Source: Pseudomonadota bacterium
GTDB lineage: Bacteria > Pseudomonadota > Alphaproteobacteria > Rhizobiales > Xanthobacteraceae
Assembly: GCA_023387695.1 (NCBI GenBank)
Contig: JAEWHT010000202.1
Location: 1 to 7,951, forward strand
Length of the DNA: 7,951 nucleotides
Direction: 5' to 3'
A model generated the notes under the pieces. The model had not been told where the DNA came from. It ran no database searches and saw only the letters and a program-made list of their open reading frames with translations. Of this stretch, positions 1 through 6,238 are shown in pieces (positions within the stretch are counted from its first letter, which is position 1; every line of letters starts with the position of its first letter). A program made the position numbers and the translations under genes.

Positions 1-37
1 GGATTTGGCATATAATGCGCAAGGGCCGCGGCGGTAT

Positions 38-52
38 CCGTATTCTATACGG
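38..52 (-). terminator. short hairpin just after plsY, weak terminator candidate
   Basis: CCGTAT and ATACGG form a perfect 6-bp stem with a 3-base loop, starting 2 bases past the plsY stop codon. No T-run follows on the minus strand, so it does not meet the usual definition of an intrinsic terminator. It may be an mRNA 3'-end stabiliser or chance. In related genomes I would expect dprA next on the same strand, beyond the left edge. The remaining 37 bases of this end hold nothing else I can support. Confidence 0.3.
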
Positions 53-54
53 TT

Positions 55-651
55 TCAGGCCTTTTCGCCGATGCGGCTTTCCTTGCCGGACTGTAGCCGC
101 TTGATGTTCTCGCGGTGCGCATAAAACAGCAGCAGCGTCAGCACGACGGCCAGCGCAGACAAAGCGAGATGGCCGAACCACCACAGGAACAGCGGCGTGA
201 TAAAGGACGCTACCAGCGCCGAGAGCGAGGAGTATCGGGTGGTAAAAGCGGTTGCCAGCCAGATCAGGCAGAAAACGACCATGGCCGGCCAGAACAGGCC
301 GAGCAGAATACCGATATAAACGGCGACGCCTTTCCCGCCTTTAAATTTGAGCCAGACCGGGAAGAGATGACCGAGGAACGCGCCGAGCCCTGCGATCATC
401 GCGGCATTGGGTCCGGCGATATAGCCGGCGATCACCACGGCAACGGTGCCCTTCAGCGCGTCGAGCAGCAAAGTCCCCGCGGCAAGGCTCTTGCGTCCGG
501 TGCGGAGCACATTGGTGGCGCCGATGCTGCCGGAGCCGATCGAGCGGATATCCTGCGTGCCGGCGAGCTTGGTCAGCACCAGCCCGAACGGGATAGAGCC
601 GAGCAGATAGCCGATCACGAAGGCCACCGGCAGGAATGCATCAAGCCCCAT
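55..651 (-). CDS. plsY: Acyl-phosphate glycerol-3-phosphate acyltransferase PlsY
   Basis: Integral inner-membrane enzyme that moves an acyl group from acyl-phosphate to glycerol-3-phosphate, giving lysophosphatidic acid, the first step of phospholipid synthesis. The 198-residue protein has the family length and several hydrophobic helices (about 5-28, 56-80, 84-100, 109-136, 143-176). Three family motifs are visible: GSIPFG at 18-23 followed by SGSIGATN at 40-47, the glycine-rich FKGGKGVAV at 103-111, and HRENIKRL at 179-186 near the C-terminus. In the first motif Ser42 stands where Asn is usual. I chose the ATG at 651 because GGAG lies 8 bases upstream and the protein then begins like its relatives. 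An in-frame ATG at 687 overlaps the pyrC stop (TAATG) and would add 12 residues, but has no clear ribosome site. It is the last gene of the pyrB-pyrC-plsY operon, 35 bases after pyrC. The function is secure; the start is likely. Confidence 0.93.
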   Translation of the reverse strand: MGLDAFLPVAFVIGYLLGSIPFGLVLTKLAGTQDIRSIGSGSIGATNVLRTGRKSLAAGTLLLDALKGTVAVVIAGYIAGPNAAMIAGLGAFLGHLFPVWLKFKGGKGVAVYIGILLGLFWPAMVVFCLIWLATAFTTRYSSLSALVASFITPLFLWWFGHLALSALAVVLTLLLFYAHRENIKRLQSGKESRIGEKA

Positions 652-686
652 GGCGGTGTCTCCATGGCTGACATAGCCCGCGCCCA

Positions 687-1994
687 TTAGACATGCTCAT
701 AAACCGTCCGTCCGCCGACGATGGTCCTCACCGCGCGACCTGTAAAGCGGGCTTCGTCGAACGGCGTGTTCTTGCAGGGCGATTTGAGGTCGGCGGGATC
801 AACCACCCAGGGCACATCGGGGTCGATCACGACGACGTCGGCCGGAGCACCGTTGCGCAGGGTTCCGCCTGCAAGCCCCAGCAGTTCGGCCGGCCGCGTC
901 GACATCGCCCGGACCAGCGTCTTGAGATTGATTTCGTCATTGTGGACGAGCCGCAGGCCGGCCGGCAGCATGGTCTCGAGCCCGATCGCGCCGGGCGCGG
1001 CTTCCGCGAACGGCAGGCGCTTGACCTCGACGTCGTGCGGATTGTGATCGGACATGATGACGTCCACGAGCCCGGAGGACACCGCCTCCACCAGCGCACG
1101 GCGGTCGTCCTCGGTGCGAAGCGGCGGTGACAGCTTGAGGTACGAGCGGTAGGGCCCGATATCGTTCTCGTTCAGCGCAAGATGGTTGATCGAGACCGAG
1201 GCGCTGACGGCTAGCCCAGCTTCGCGGGCGCGCTTGAGGATTTCGAGCGACTCGATGCAGGACAGCGAGGCCGCGTGATAGCGGCCGCCGGTGAGTGCGA
1301 CGAGGCGCATGTCGCGTTCGAGGATGACGGCCTCGGCGGCCTTCGGGATGCCCATCAGGCCGAGACGCGAGGCGAACTCGCCCTCGTTCATCACGCCTTC
1401 GCCGACGAGATCGGGATCCTCGGTGTGATGCACGATCAGTGCGTCGAAATCGCGGGCGTAGGTCAGCGCACGACGCATCACCTGCGAATTGGTGACGCTC
1501 TTGTCGCTATCGGTGAAAGCGACGGCGCCGGCGGCCTTGAGCAGGCCAAACTCGGTCATCTCCTCGCCGCGCATGCCCTTGGTGAGCGCTGCCATCGGCT
1601 GGATGTTGACGATCGCGGTGTCGCGCGCGCGGCGCATCACGAAATCGACGGTGGCCGAGTTGTCGATGACAGGCGAGGTGTCGGGCTGGCAGATGATGGT
1701 GGTGATGCCGCCGGTCGCGGCCGCCTGGCTCGCCGACGCAAACGTCTCGCGATGGCTGAAGCCGGGCTCGCCGACAAAGGCGCGGATGTCGATCAGGCCG
1801 GGCGCGACGATCTTGCCGGAGCAGTTGATGACGTCGGTTCCCTCGGGGACGCCGGCAGCGCCAATGCCGCGGCGGGTTTCGCGGATGATGCCGTCGGCAA
1901 TCAGGACGTCGCCGGGGCCGTCGAAATCCCTGCTGGGGTCGACGACGCGGGCGTTGGCGAGCAGGATCGGGCGGCGGTCGGTCAGCATGGGCAT
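687..1994 (-). CDS. pyrC: Dihydroorotase-like protein (PyrC'/PyrX type, probably non-catalytic)
   Basis: Amidohydrolase-fold protein of 435 residues, the usual length of class I dihydroorotases, which close carbamoyl-aspartate to dihydroorotate. The fold signature APGLID at 64-69 and the GEPGFSHRETF region are clear. However, the metal-binding DxHxH that should follow reads D69-I-R71-A-F73, so both histidines are gone. The AHxS histidine is replaced by Ser243 (YHAASLS). HHTED (189-193) and SDHNPH (315-320) remain. Loss of three zinc ligands suggests it cannot catalyse the reaction. In Pseudomonas a similar inactive PyrC' is encoded directly after pyrB and is needed to assemble aspartate carbamoyltransferase; by analogy this is the likely role here. 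The ATG at 1994 shares one base with the pyrB stop (TGATG). A GTG at 1997 and an ATG at 1988 are alternatives. There is no clear Shine-Dalgarno, so translational coupling to pyrB is likely. Confidence 0.9.
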   Translation of the reverse strand: MPMLTDRRPILLANARVVDPSRDFDGPGDVLIADGIIRETRRGIGAAGVPEGTDVINCSGKIVAPGLIDIRAFVGEPGFSHRETFASASQAAATGGITTIICQPDTSPVIDNSATVDFVMRRARDTAIVNIQPMAALTKGMRGEEMTEFGLLKAAGAVAFTDSDKSVTNSQVMRRALTYARDFDALIVHHTEDPDLVGEGVMNEGEFASRLGLMGIPKAAEAVILERDMRLVALTGGRYHAASLSCIESLEILKRAREAGLAVSASVSINHLALNENDIGPYRSYLKLSPPLRTEDDRRALVEAVSSGLVDVIMSDHNPHDVEVKRLPFAEAAPGAIGLETMLPAGLRLVHNDEINLKTLVRAMSTRPAELLGLAGGTLRNGAPADVVVIDPDVPWVVDPADLKSPCKNTPFDEARFTGRAVRTIVGGRTVYEHV

Positions 1995-2941
1995 CACGCG
2001 TTCGGCAGGTTGCGGGCGAGCGCTTCGAGCACGGCCATGCGCACGGCCACGCCCATCTCGACCTGTTCGCGGATCAGGGACTGCGCGCCGTCGGCAACGG
2101 CCGTGTCGATCTCGACGCCGCGGTTCATCGGGCCTGGATGCATTACGAGCGCATCCGGCTTGGCGTAGCCGAGCTTTTTCTGGTCGAGCCCGAAATAGTG
2201 GAAGTATTCCGACGTCGACGGCACGAAAGAGCCGTTCATGCGCTCGCGCTGCAGGCGCAGCATCATGACGATGTCGGCGCCGTTGAGGCCCTCGCGCATG
2301 TCGCGCGCGACCTCGACGCCCATCCGCTCGATGCCGGGCGGCAGCAGCGTAGAGGGGCCGACGACGCGGACACGGGCGCCCATCGTGTTGAGCAGGATGA
2401 TGTTGGAGCGTGCCACACGTGAATGCAGCACGTCGCCGCAGATCGCGACCACGAGGCCCTCGATCCGGCCCTTGTTGCGGCGGATGGTGAGCGCGTCGAG
2501 TAGCGCTTGGGTCGGATGCTCGTGTGCACCGTCGCCAGCATTGATCACGGAACCGTCAACCTTGCGCGCCAGCAGTTCCACCGCGCCGGAAGCGTGATGG
2601 CGCACCACCAGGATATCCGGGTGCATGGCGTTGAGCGTCATCGCAGTATCGACCAGTGTCTCGCCCTTCTTGATGGACGAGGACGAGACCGACATGTTCA
2701 TGACGTCGGCGCCGAGGCGTTTCCCGGCGAGTTCGAACGAGGATTGGGTTCGGGTGGAGGCCTCGAAGAAGAGGTTCACCTGCGTCCGTCCACGCAGGAC
2801 GGTACGCTTCTTGTCAACCTGGCGGTTGAGCTCGACATATTCTTCGGACAGGTCGAGGAGGCCGGTGATATCGGCCGCGGAAAGGCCCTCGATGCCCAGC
2901 AAATGCCGGTGGCCGAGGACGAAGGTCGATTTTGATGTCAT
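1994..2941 (-). CDS. pyrB: Aspartate carbamoyltransferase catalytic subunit
   Basis: Cytoplasmic enzyme joining carbamoyl phosphate and aspartate to N-carbamoyl-aspartate, the committed step of pyrimidine synthesis. The 315-residue protein matches the family length. Visible motifs: STRT at 62-65 (carbamoyl-phosphate binding), SSSIKKGET at 87-95 (mobile loop lysines), HPTQ at 142-145, GDVLHSRVARS at 169-179, and HPGPMNRG at 268-275. The reading frame stays open upstream to about 3157, but that part crosses an intergenic repeat and has no family similarity. I therefore place the start at the ATG at 2941, which gives the normal N-terminus. No Shine-Dalgarno precedes it; a promoter-like pair at 2952-2980 would give a nearly leaderless message. 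Its stop overlaps the start of the dihydroorotase-like gene. No pyrI regulatory subunit gene is visible, which fits the PyrB/PyrC' type of complex. Confidence 0.96.
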   Translation of the reverse strand: MTSKSTFVLGHRHLLGIEGLSAADITGLLDLSEEYVELNRQVDKKRTVLRGRTQVNLFFEASTRTQSSFELAGKRLGADVMNMSVSSSSIKKGETLVDTAMTLNAMHPDILVVRHHASGAVELLARKVDGSVINAGDGAHEHPTQALLDALTIRRNKGRIEGLVVAICGDVLHSRVARSNIILLNTMGARVRVVGPSTLLPPGIERMGVEVARDMREGLNGADIVMMLRLQRERMNGSFVPSTSEYFHYFGLDQKKLGYAKPDALVMHPGPMNRGVEIDTAVADGAQSLIREQVEMGVAVRMAVLEALARNLPNA

Positions 2942-2951
2942 TAAAGCGAGA

Positions 2952-2980
2952 GCTATAGGCGCGGACGGCGGGGGGAGCAA
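2952..2980 (-). promoter_or_regulatory. candidate sigma-70-type promoter of the pyrB operon
   Basis: On the minus strand TTGCTC (2980-2975) is followed after exactly 17 bases by TATAGC (2957-2952), close to the -35/-10 pattern of the housekeeping sigma factor. Transcription would be expected to start about 3-5 bases before the pyrB ATG at 2941. The position and the absence of a Shine-Dalgarno make it plausible, but it has not been tested. Confidence 0.45.
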
Positions 2981-2996
2981 GGGCCAAAGCCGGAGC

Positions 2997-3010
2997 GGGG
3001 AGTTATCCCC
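2997..3010. other. small inverted repeat upstream of the pyrB promoter
   Basis: GGGGA-GTTA-TCCCC is a perfect 5-bp inverted repeat with a 4-base centre. It lies 17 bases upstream of the proposed pyrB -35 box and 18 bases before the cloverleaf repeat. It could be an operator or chance; the short arms make chance quite possible. Confidence 0.2.
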
Positions 3011-3027
3011 CGATCTGTCTCCCGCTC

Positions 3028-3110
3028 CGTCATTCCGGGATGGCGCGCAAGCGCCAGACCCGGAATCTCGAGATTCCGGGTTCGATGCTTTGCATCGCCC
3101 CGGAATGACG
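3028..3110. repeat. intergenic palindromic element with cloverleaf potential
   Basis: An 83-base element in the divergent pyrB/dipeptidase gap. Outer 12-bp arms (3028-3039 and 3099-3110) are perfect inverted repeats. Inside are three more perfect ones: TGGCGC-GCAA-GCGCCA at 3041-3056, a 24-base uninterrupted palindrome at 3058-3081, and CGATGC-TTT-GCATCG at 3083-3097. A single base separates each stem from the next. As DNA or RNA it could fold into a four-armed cloverleaf. I recognise it as resembling the dispersed intergenic palindromes of Bradyrhizobium and its relatives; the copy number cannot be seen here. It ends 6 bases before the ribosome site of the dipeptidase gene. Confidence 0.88.
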
Positions 3111-3116
3111 AAATCT

Positions 3117-3122
3117 GGGAGG
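3117..3122 (+). promoter_or_regulatory. ribosome binding site GGGAGG of the dipeptidase gene
   Basis: GGGAGG lies 4 bases before a GTG codon at 3127. This supports GTG as the start, which also gives a proper signal peptide. The site sits just after the cloverleaf element, so RNA structure there could affect its access. Confidence 0.7.
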
Positions 3123-3126
3123 CATT

Positions 3127-3876
3127 GTGAAACCAATTTTTGCTGCATTTGTATCAATCGTTGCTCTCTCGTCCGCCAACGCCCAGTCTTTCCCCGGCGG
3201 CTTCGTCTATCTGCGCGATGTCGATCCCAGCATCATCCAGGACGTCCGCTACGCCACGCCGAACAATTTCATCGGCCGTCCGCTGGCCGGTTATGGCGCC
3301 GGCGAGTGCGTGGTGAAGCGCGAAGTCGGCCTGCGGCTAAAAGCTGTGCAGCAGGATCTCGCGGCACAGAACCTGTCGCTGAAGATGTTCGACTGCTACC
3401 GGCCGGCGCGCGCCTCGCTCGACATGGTGAGATGGTCGCAGAATGGGCATGAGACCGCGGCCGACCGGCGCTACAATCCGCATATCGCCAAGTCGGAGTT
3501 GTTTCGCCTTGGCTATATCGCGAGCCGCTCGCAGCATTCGACGGGTGCGGCGCTGGATCTCACGCTGGTCGATCTGAAGGCCGATAACTCCGCCAAAATC
3601 GATCCCGCAAAATCCTATGCCGATTGCACGGCGCCAGTCGCGGCGCGGCTGCCGGAGGGCAGCGTGGACATGGGCACCGGCTATGATTGCACGGATGCAA
3701 TGGGGCATACCGCAGCACCATCGATTTCGCCGGATCAACGTGCCTGGCGCAAGCGGCTCGTGGCTGCGATGTCGAAGCAAGGCTTTGTGAACTATTCGAA
3801 GGAGTGGTGGCATTTTTCCCTGCCGGGGGCGGGCGGGGCGGCCTATGATTTCCCCATTCAGCCGCGGCGGAACTGA
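3127..3876 (+). CDS. Secreted VanX-type D-alanyl-D-alanine dipeptidase
   Basis: Peptidase family M15D zinc enzyme, predicted to split D-Ala-D-Ala or related cell-wall dipeptides in the periplasm. The 249-residue protein starts with a signal peptide (hydrophobic 3-16, likely cleavage after ANA at 17-19). Family residues are present: YRP at 91-93, SQHSTGAALD at 135-144 with zinc ligands His137 and Asp144, MGTGYD at 182-187, and EWWH at 226-229 with the catalytic Glu226 and the third zinc ligand His229. Four cysteines (61, 90, 167, 188) in the mature part could form disulfides, fitting export. There are no vanH or vanA neighbours, so this looks like peptidoglycan turnover or D-alanine scavenging rather than glycopeptide resistance. 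The start is GTG with a good ribosome site. The next gene follows after 20 bases, so the two are probably cotranscribed. The product family is sure; the physiological role is inferred. Confidence 0.92.
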   Translation: MKPIFAAFVSIVALSSANAQSFPGGFVYLRDVDPSIIQDVRYATPNNFIGRPLAGYGAGECVVKREVGLRLKAVQQDLAAQNLSLKMFDCYRPARASLDMVRWSQNGHETAADRRYNPHIAKSELFRLGYIASRSQHSTGAALDLTLVDLKADNSAKIDPAKSYADCTAPVAARLPEGSVDMGTGYDCTDAMGHTAAPSISPDQRAWRKRLVAAMSKQGFVNYSKEWWHFSLPGAGGAAYDFPIQPRRN

Positions 3877-3896
3877 TTCCGGCCGCAGGAAGCGCC

Positions 3897-4700
3897 ATGA
3901 CAGACCCCGCGATCGCCACTGACGACGTCAATCCTCTTAATTCCGCTCCTCCGCCGCTCGCTGTGACTTCAGCGGAGCAGGCGCCGTTGCGCGTCTGGAA
4001 GTTCTGGGGCACGGCGCTGTGGGGCTTGCTCATCTTCGTCGCAATGTTCGTCGGCCAGGTCGGGGCGATCCTGCTCTTGATCGTGATGCGCGGGCTGCCG
4101 CTCGACATGGGTTCGATCCAGTCGGTCGGCCGCGAGCCGCAGGCGCTGGCGCTGTCGGTGATCATGGGCCTGCCGGCGACGTTAGCTGCGGTGTGGCTCG
4201 CCATTGGCGTCAAGAAGGCATCCTTCGTCGATTACCTCGCGCTGCGCTGGCCGACCTGGAAGCAATTCCTGCTCGGCGCCGGCGGACTTCTGCTGACCGT
4301 GCTGGCCTGGGAGGTTGTTTCGCGCTCTCTCGGCCGTGCGGCCACGCCGGGCTTCATGGCCGATCTCCTGAAATCTGGCCGCGACAAGGGCGCGGCGCTG
4401 TTGCTGCTGTTTGCCTTTAGCGTGGCCGCGCCGATGTCTGAGGAGGTGCTCGCGCGCGGCTTCCTGTTCCGCGGGTGGTCGGCGAGCTTCCTGCGCGTTC
4501 CCGGCGCGATCATCCTGTCGTCACTGGTGTGGACGTCGGTGCATCTGCAATACGATCTGTATTTCCTCGCCGAGGTCATCTCGATCGGCCTCTGGTTCGG
4601 CTACATGCGCCACCGCGCCAATTCGCTCTGGCTCACCATCATGCTGCATGCGCTGAACAATATGACGGCGGTGGTGCTGACAATGTGGCTGGGGGAGTAG
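3897..4700 (+). CDS. CPBP-family intramembrane metalloprotease
   Basis: A 267-residue polytopic membrane protein of the CPBP (CAAX protease/bacteriocin-processing, Abi) family. After a polar, proline-rich N-terminus of about 30 residues come hydrophobic segments near 38-64, 84-104, 123-142, 165-180, 203-215, 221-237 and 244-264. The three family motifs are in order: EEVLAR at 182-187 (motif 1, EExxxR), WTSVH at 212-216 (motif 2, usually FxxxH, here with W), and HALNN at 251-255 (motif 3, HxxxN). These supply the glutamates and histidines of the predicted active site, so the protein looks intact. AGGAAG lies 4 bases before the ATG. It follows the dipeptidase gene by 20 bases. The substrate is unknown; a role in envelope protein or peptide processing is inferred from family and neighbour. 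Confidence 0.9.
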   Translation: MTDPAIATDDVNPLNSAPPPLAVTSAEQAPLRVWKFWGTALWGLLIFVAMFVGQVGAILLLIVMRGLPLDMGSIQSVGREPQALALSVIMGLPATLAAVWLAIGVKKASFVDYLALRWPTWKQFLLGAGGLLLTVLAWEVVSRSLGRAATPGFMADLLKSGRDKGAALLLLFAFSVAAPMSEEVLARGFLFRGWSASFLRVPGAIILSSLVWTSVHLQYDLYFLAEVISIGLWFGYMRHRANSLWLTIMLHALNNMTAVVLTMWLGE

Positions 4701-4720
4701 CCCGGCCCTCGCTCCACGCT

Positions 4721-4809
4721 CCGTCATTGCGAGCGTAGCGAAGCAATCAAGAGTCTTTCCGCGGAGGGACTCTGGATTGCTTCGTCGCAAGAGCTCCTCG
4801 CAATGACGG
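4721..4809. repeat. second intergenic palindromic element
   Basis: An 89-base element between two convergent genes. Outer 13-bp arms CCGTCATTGCGAG (4721-4733) and CTCGCAATGACGG (4797-4809) are perfect inverted repeats. Inside, CGAAGCAATC (4739-4748) pairs with GATTGCTTCG (4775-4784) and AGAGTC (4750-4755) pairs with GACTCT (4768-4773), making one long internal hairpin. It resembles a dispersed repeat common in Bradyrhizobium and relatives. Its outer end shares the 12-mer CGCTCCGTCATT with the element at 3028-3110. Lying between two gene ends, it may also help stop transcription from either side. Confidence 0.88.
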
Positions 4810-4812
4810 CGG

Positions 4813-4831
4813 TGAGAGCAGTGCGCTCTCA
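4813..4831. terminator. hairpin between convergent genes
   Basis: TGAGAGC-AGTGC-GCTCTCA is a perfect 7-bp stem with a 5-base loop. It stands between the second repeat and the stop codon of the transporter gene, 11 bases past that stop on the minus strand. No T-run follows on either strand, so a terminator role is possible but not shown. Confidence 0.4.
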
Positions 4832-4841
4832 ATGACAAGCG

Positions 4842-5765
4842 TTAAGCCACTAGCGCGATTGCGACAGGCATCGTGATCGCTGCCAAAATTGTTTGCAGCG
4901 TGATGATCTGCGCCAGCAGCGGCGCGTCGCCGCCCATCTGGCGGGCGAGCACATAGGCGCTTGGCGAGGTCGGCACGGCCCCGCAGATCGCGACGATCGC
5001 GAGGTTGGTACCCGTCAGCCCGAACCACACGGCAAGCGCCAGTGCGAGCACGGGCATCAGCACCAGCTTGAACGCCACGCCAAGCGTCACACCCACGCTC
5101 GGGCGAAGCAGGCCCTTGAGCTGCAGGCCGGCGCCGGTGACGAGCAAGCCGATGGCGAGCGAGGAGCGGCCGAGCGCGTCGGCGACCTCGTGCCAGATCT
5201 TTGGCAGCGGCACGTGAACGACGTTGATGGCGAGGCCAATGACGCAGGCCCAGATCAGGGGATTGCGGATCACGGTCATGGAGATCGCGCGCGCGGACTG
5301 CTTCTCGGGGGATGCATAGTGCGCGAGCACGGCGACGCTGAACACGTTGACCAGCGGGATGATCGCGACCATCGCGACCGAGGCTAGCGCCAGCCCGACA
5401 TCGCCGTAGAGATTGGCGGAGACGGACAGTGCCACGTAGGTCTGCCAGCGCGTCGCGCCCTGGAAGATCGAGGTGAAGGCCGGGCCGTCGATGTCGAGCC
5501 GCGATAGGGCCGGGCGGAGCGCGAGGCAGAGCAGCGACATCGCCAGTGCCGAGAGCAGCAGGGCGCCGCCGACGCCGGCAACTGGTACCTTAGAGAGATC
5601 GGCCTTCACCAATGTCTGGATCAGTAGCATCGGGAACAGCACGAAATAGGTCAGCCGCTCGAGCCCGTGCCATTGCGTGTCGAGCCGCATCAGGCTGTGC
5701 CGGAGCACCACGCCGAGCACGATGAGGATGAAGACCGGCAGCAGCGCCGCGATCACGACGGCCAT
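4842..5765 (-). CDS. AEC-family (auxin efflux carrier-like) transporter
   Basis: A 307-residue inner-membrane protein, the normal length for bacterial members of the AEC family (TC 2.A.69). About ten hydrophobic helices fall into two halves separated by a polar stretch at 150-165: roughly 4-22, 37-55, 65-86, 100-117 and 120-148, then 165-184, 200-216, 225-249, 252-274 and 282-306. Family signatures include QGATRWQTY at 102-110 and CGAVPTSPSAYVLARQMGGD at 261-280. Bacterial members with known substrates carry malate, malonate or other carboxylates; nothing here identifies the substrate, and the family name should not be read as evidence for auxin transport. AAGGA lies 8 bases before the ATG. 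It starts 4 bases after the stop of the small secreted-protein gene, so it is probably the last gene of the ruvX operon. Confidence 0.9.
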   Translation of the reverse strand: MAVVIAALLPVFILIVLGVVLRHSLMRLDTQWHGLERLTYFVLFPMLLIQTLVKADLSKVPVAGVGGALLLSALAMSLLCLALRPALSRLDIDGPAFTSIFQGATRWQTYVALSVSANLYGDVGLALASVAMVAIIPLVNVFSVAVLAHYASPEKQSARAISMTVIRNPLIWACVIGLAINVVHVPLPKIWHEVADALGRSSLAIGLLVTGAGLQLKGLLRPSVGVTLGVAFKLVLMPVLALALAVWFGLTGTNLAIVAICGAVPTSPSAYVLARQMGGDAPLLAQIITLQTILAAITMPVAIALVA

Positions 5766-5769
5766 GCGC

Positions 5770-6225
5770 CTATTCCTTCTTCAGCACGAAATCGGCTCCG
5801 CGCGTGCCGAAGCGCGGGCCTTTCGGCGTGATGGTGTGTTTGGGGTCCATCCAGTCGCCGGTGATCTCTTTGTCGGCGCTGAACCTTGCGACATAGAGCC
5901 CATTGAGAACGGCATCATCGCCCTTGATGTATCCGGTTTCGGTCCATTTGATCAGCGAGCCCTCGAGCGCTCCCTTCACTTTTGTCGTGGTGTCGAAGGT
6001 CGGCCACTCCATCATGCCGGTGAATTCATTGCCCGAGATCGCGTCGATGGTCAGCTTGACGGCGAAGCTGTCGTTGATGTCGTGCGAATATTGATTGAAC
6101 GTCCCGGACCAGATGCCCTTGAGCTCCGAAGCCGCATGATCCTCCGCAGCGTACGAACCCTGGACGGCGAGGAGAGCAAGGAGGAGGGCGCCGATCGATA
6201 TTCTTGTTCTTGTCGGCAGGGGCAT
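5770..6225 (-). CDS. Small secreted beta-rich protein of unknown function
   Basis: I do not recognise a named family. The 151-residue protein has a clear signal peptide: a basic start (TRTR at 5-8), hydrophobic core 11-22 and likely cleavage after SYA or SYAA at 24-27. The mature part of about 125 residues alternates hydrophobic and polar residues, with no long helix and no cysteine. Phrases such as GIWSGTF (37-43), FTGMMEW (68-74), LEGSLIKW (87-94) and ITGDWMDP (121-128) suggest an up-and-down beta-barrel or lipocalin-like sheet. This is inferred from pattern only. GGAA lies 7 bases before the ATG. It sits 13 bases after ruvX and 4 bases before the transporter gene, so it is probably cotranscribed with both. 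A periplasmic binding or envelope role is possible but unproven. Confidence 0.82.
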   Translation of the reverse strand: MPLPTRTRISIGALLLALLAVQGSYAAEDHAASELKGIWSGTFNQYSHDINDSFAVKLTIDAISGNEFTGMMEWPTFDTTTKVKGALEGSLIKWTETGYIKGDDAVLNGLYVARFSADKEITGDWMDPKHTITPKGPRFGTRGADFVLKKE

Positions 6226-6238
6226 TCGTCGCTTCCAG

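Noticed and set aside
11..16. TATAAT as a plus-strand promoter
   Set aside because: Any -35 box would lie outside the window, and the downstream plus strand is antisense to plsY with no gene to serve.
652..687. Longer plsY start overlapping the pyrC stop
   Set aside because: TAATG overlap is possible, but there is no ribosome site, and the ATG at 651 has GGAG at good distance and gives the usual protein length.
1275..2168. Long plus-strand open frame (297 codons) opposite pyrC
   Set aside because: It lies wholly opposite well-supported pyrC/pyrB coding sequence and has no recognisable domain; long antisense frames are common in high-GC DNA.
2942..3157. In-frame N-terminal extension of pyrB
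   Set aside because: The added 72 residues are translated from the intergenic palindrome and the dipeptidase start region. They have no ATCase character, and the normal family N-terminus begins at the ATG at 2941.
3127..3876. Reading the VanX-like gene as part of a vancomycin resistance cluster
   Set aside because: No vanH, vanA/B, vanR or vanS genes are present, and the gene has a signal peptide and sits next to a CPBP protease in a Gram-negative-type chromosome.
3028..4809. CRISPR array or insertion-sequence ends
   Set aside because: The two palindromic elements are single copies with different interiors, no regular spacers, and no transposase between them.
4893..5387. Plus-strand open frame opposite the AEC transporter gene
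   Set aside because: Rich in charged and His/Gln residues as expected for an antisense shadow of a membrane protein gene, with no family resemblance.
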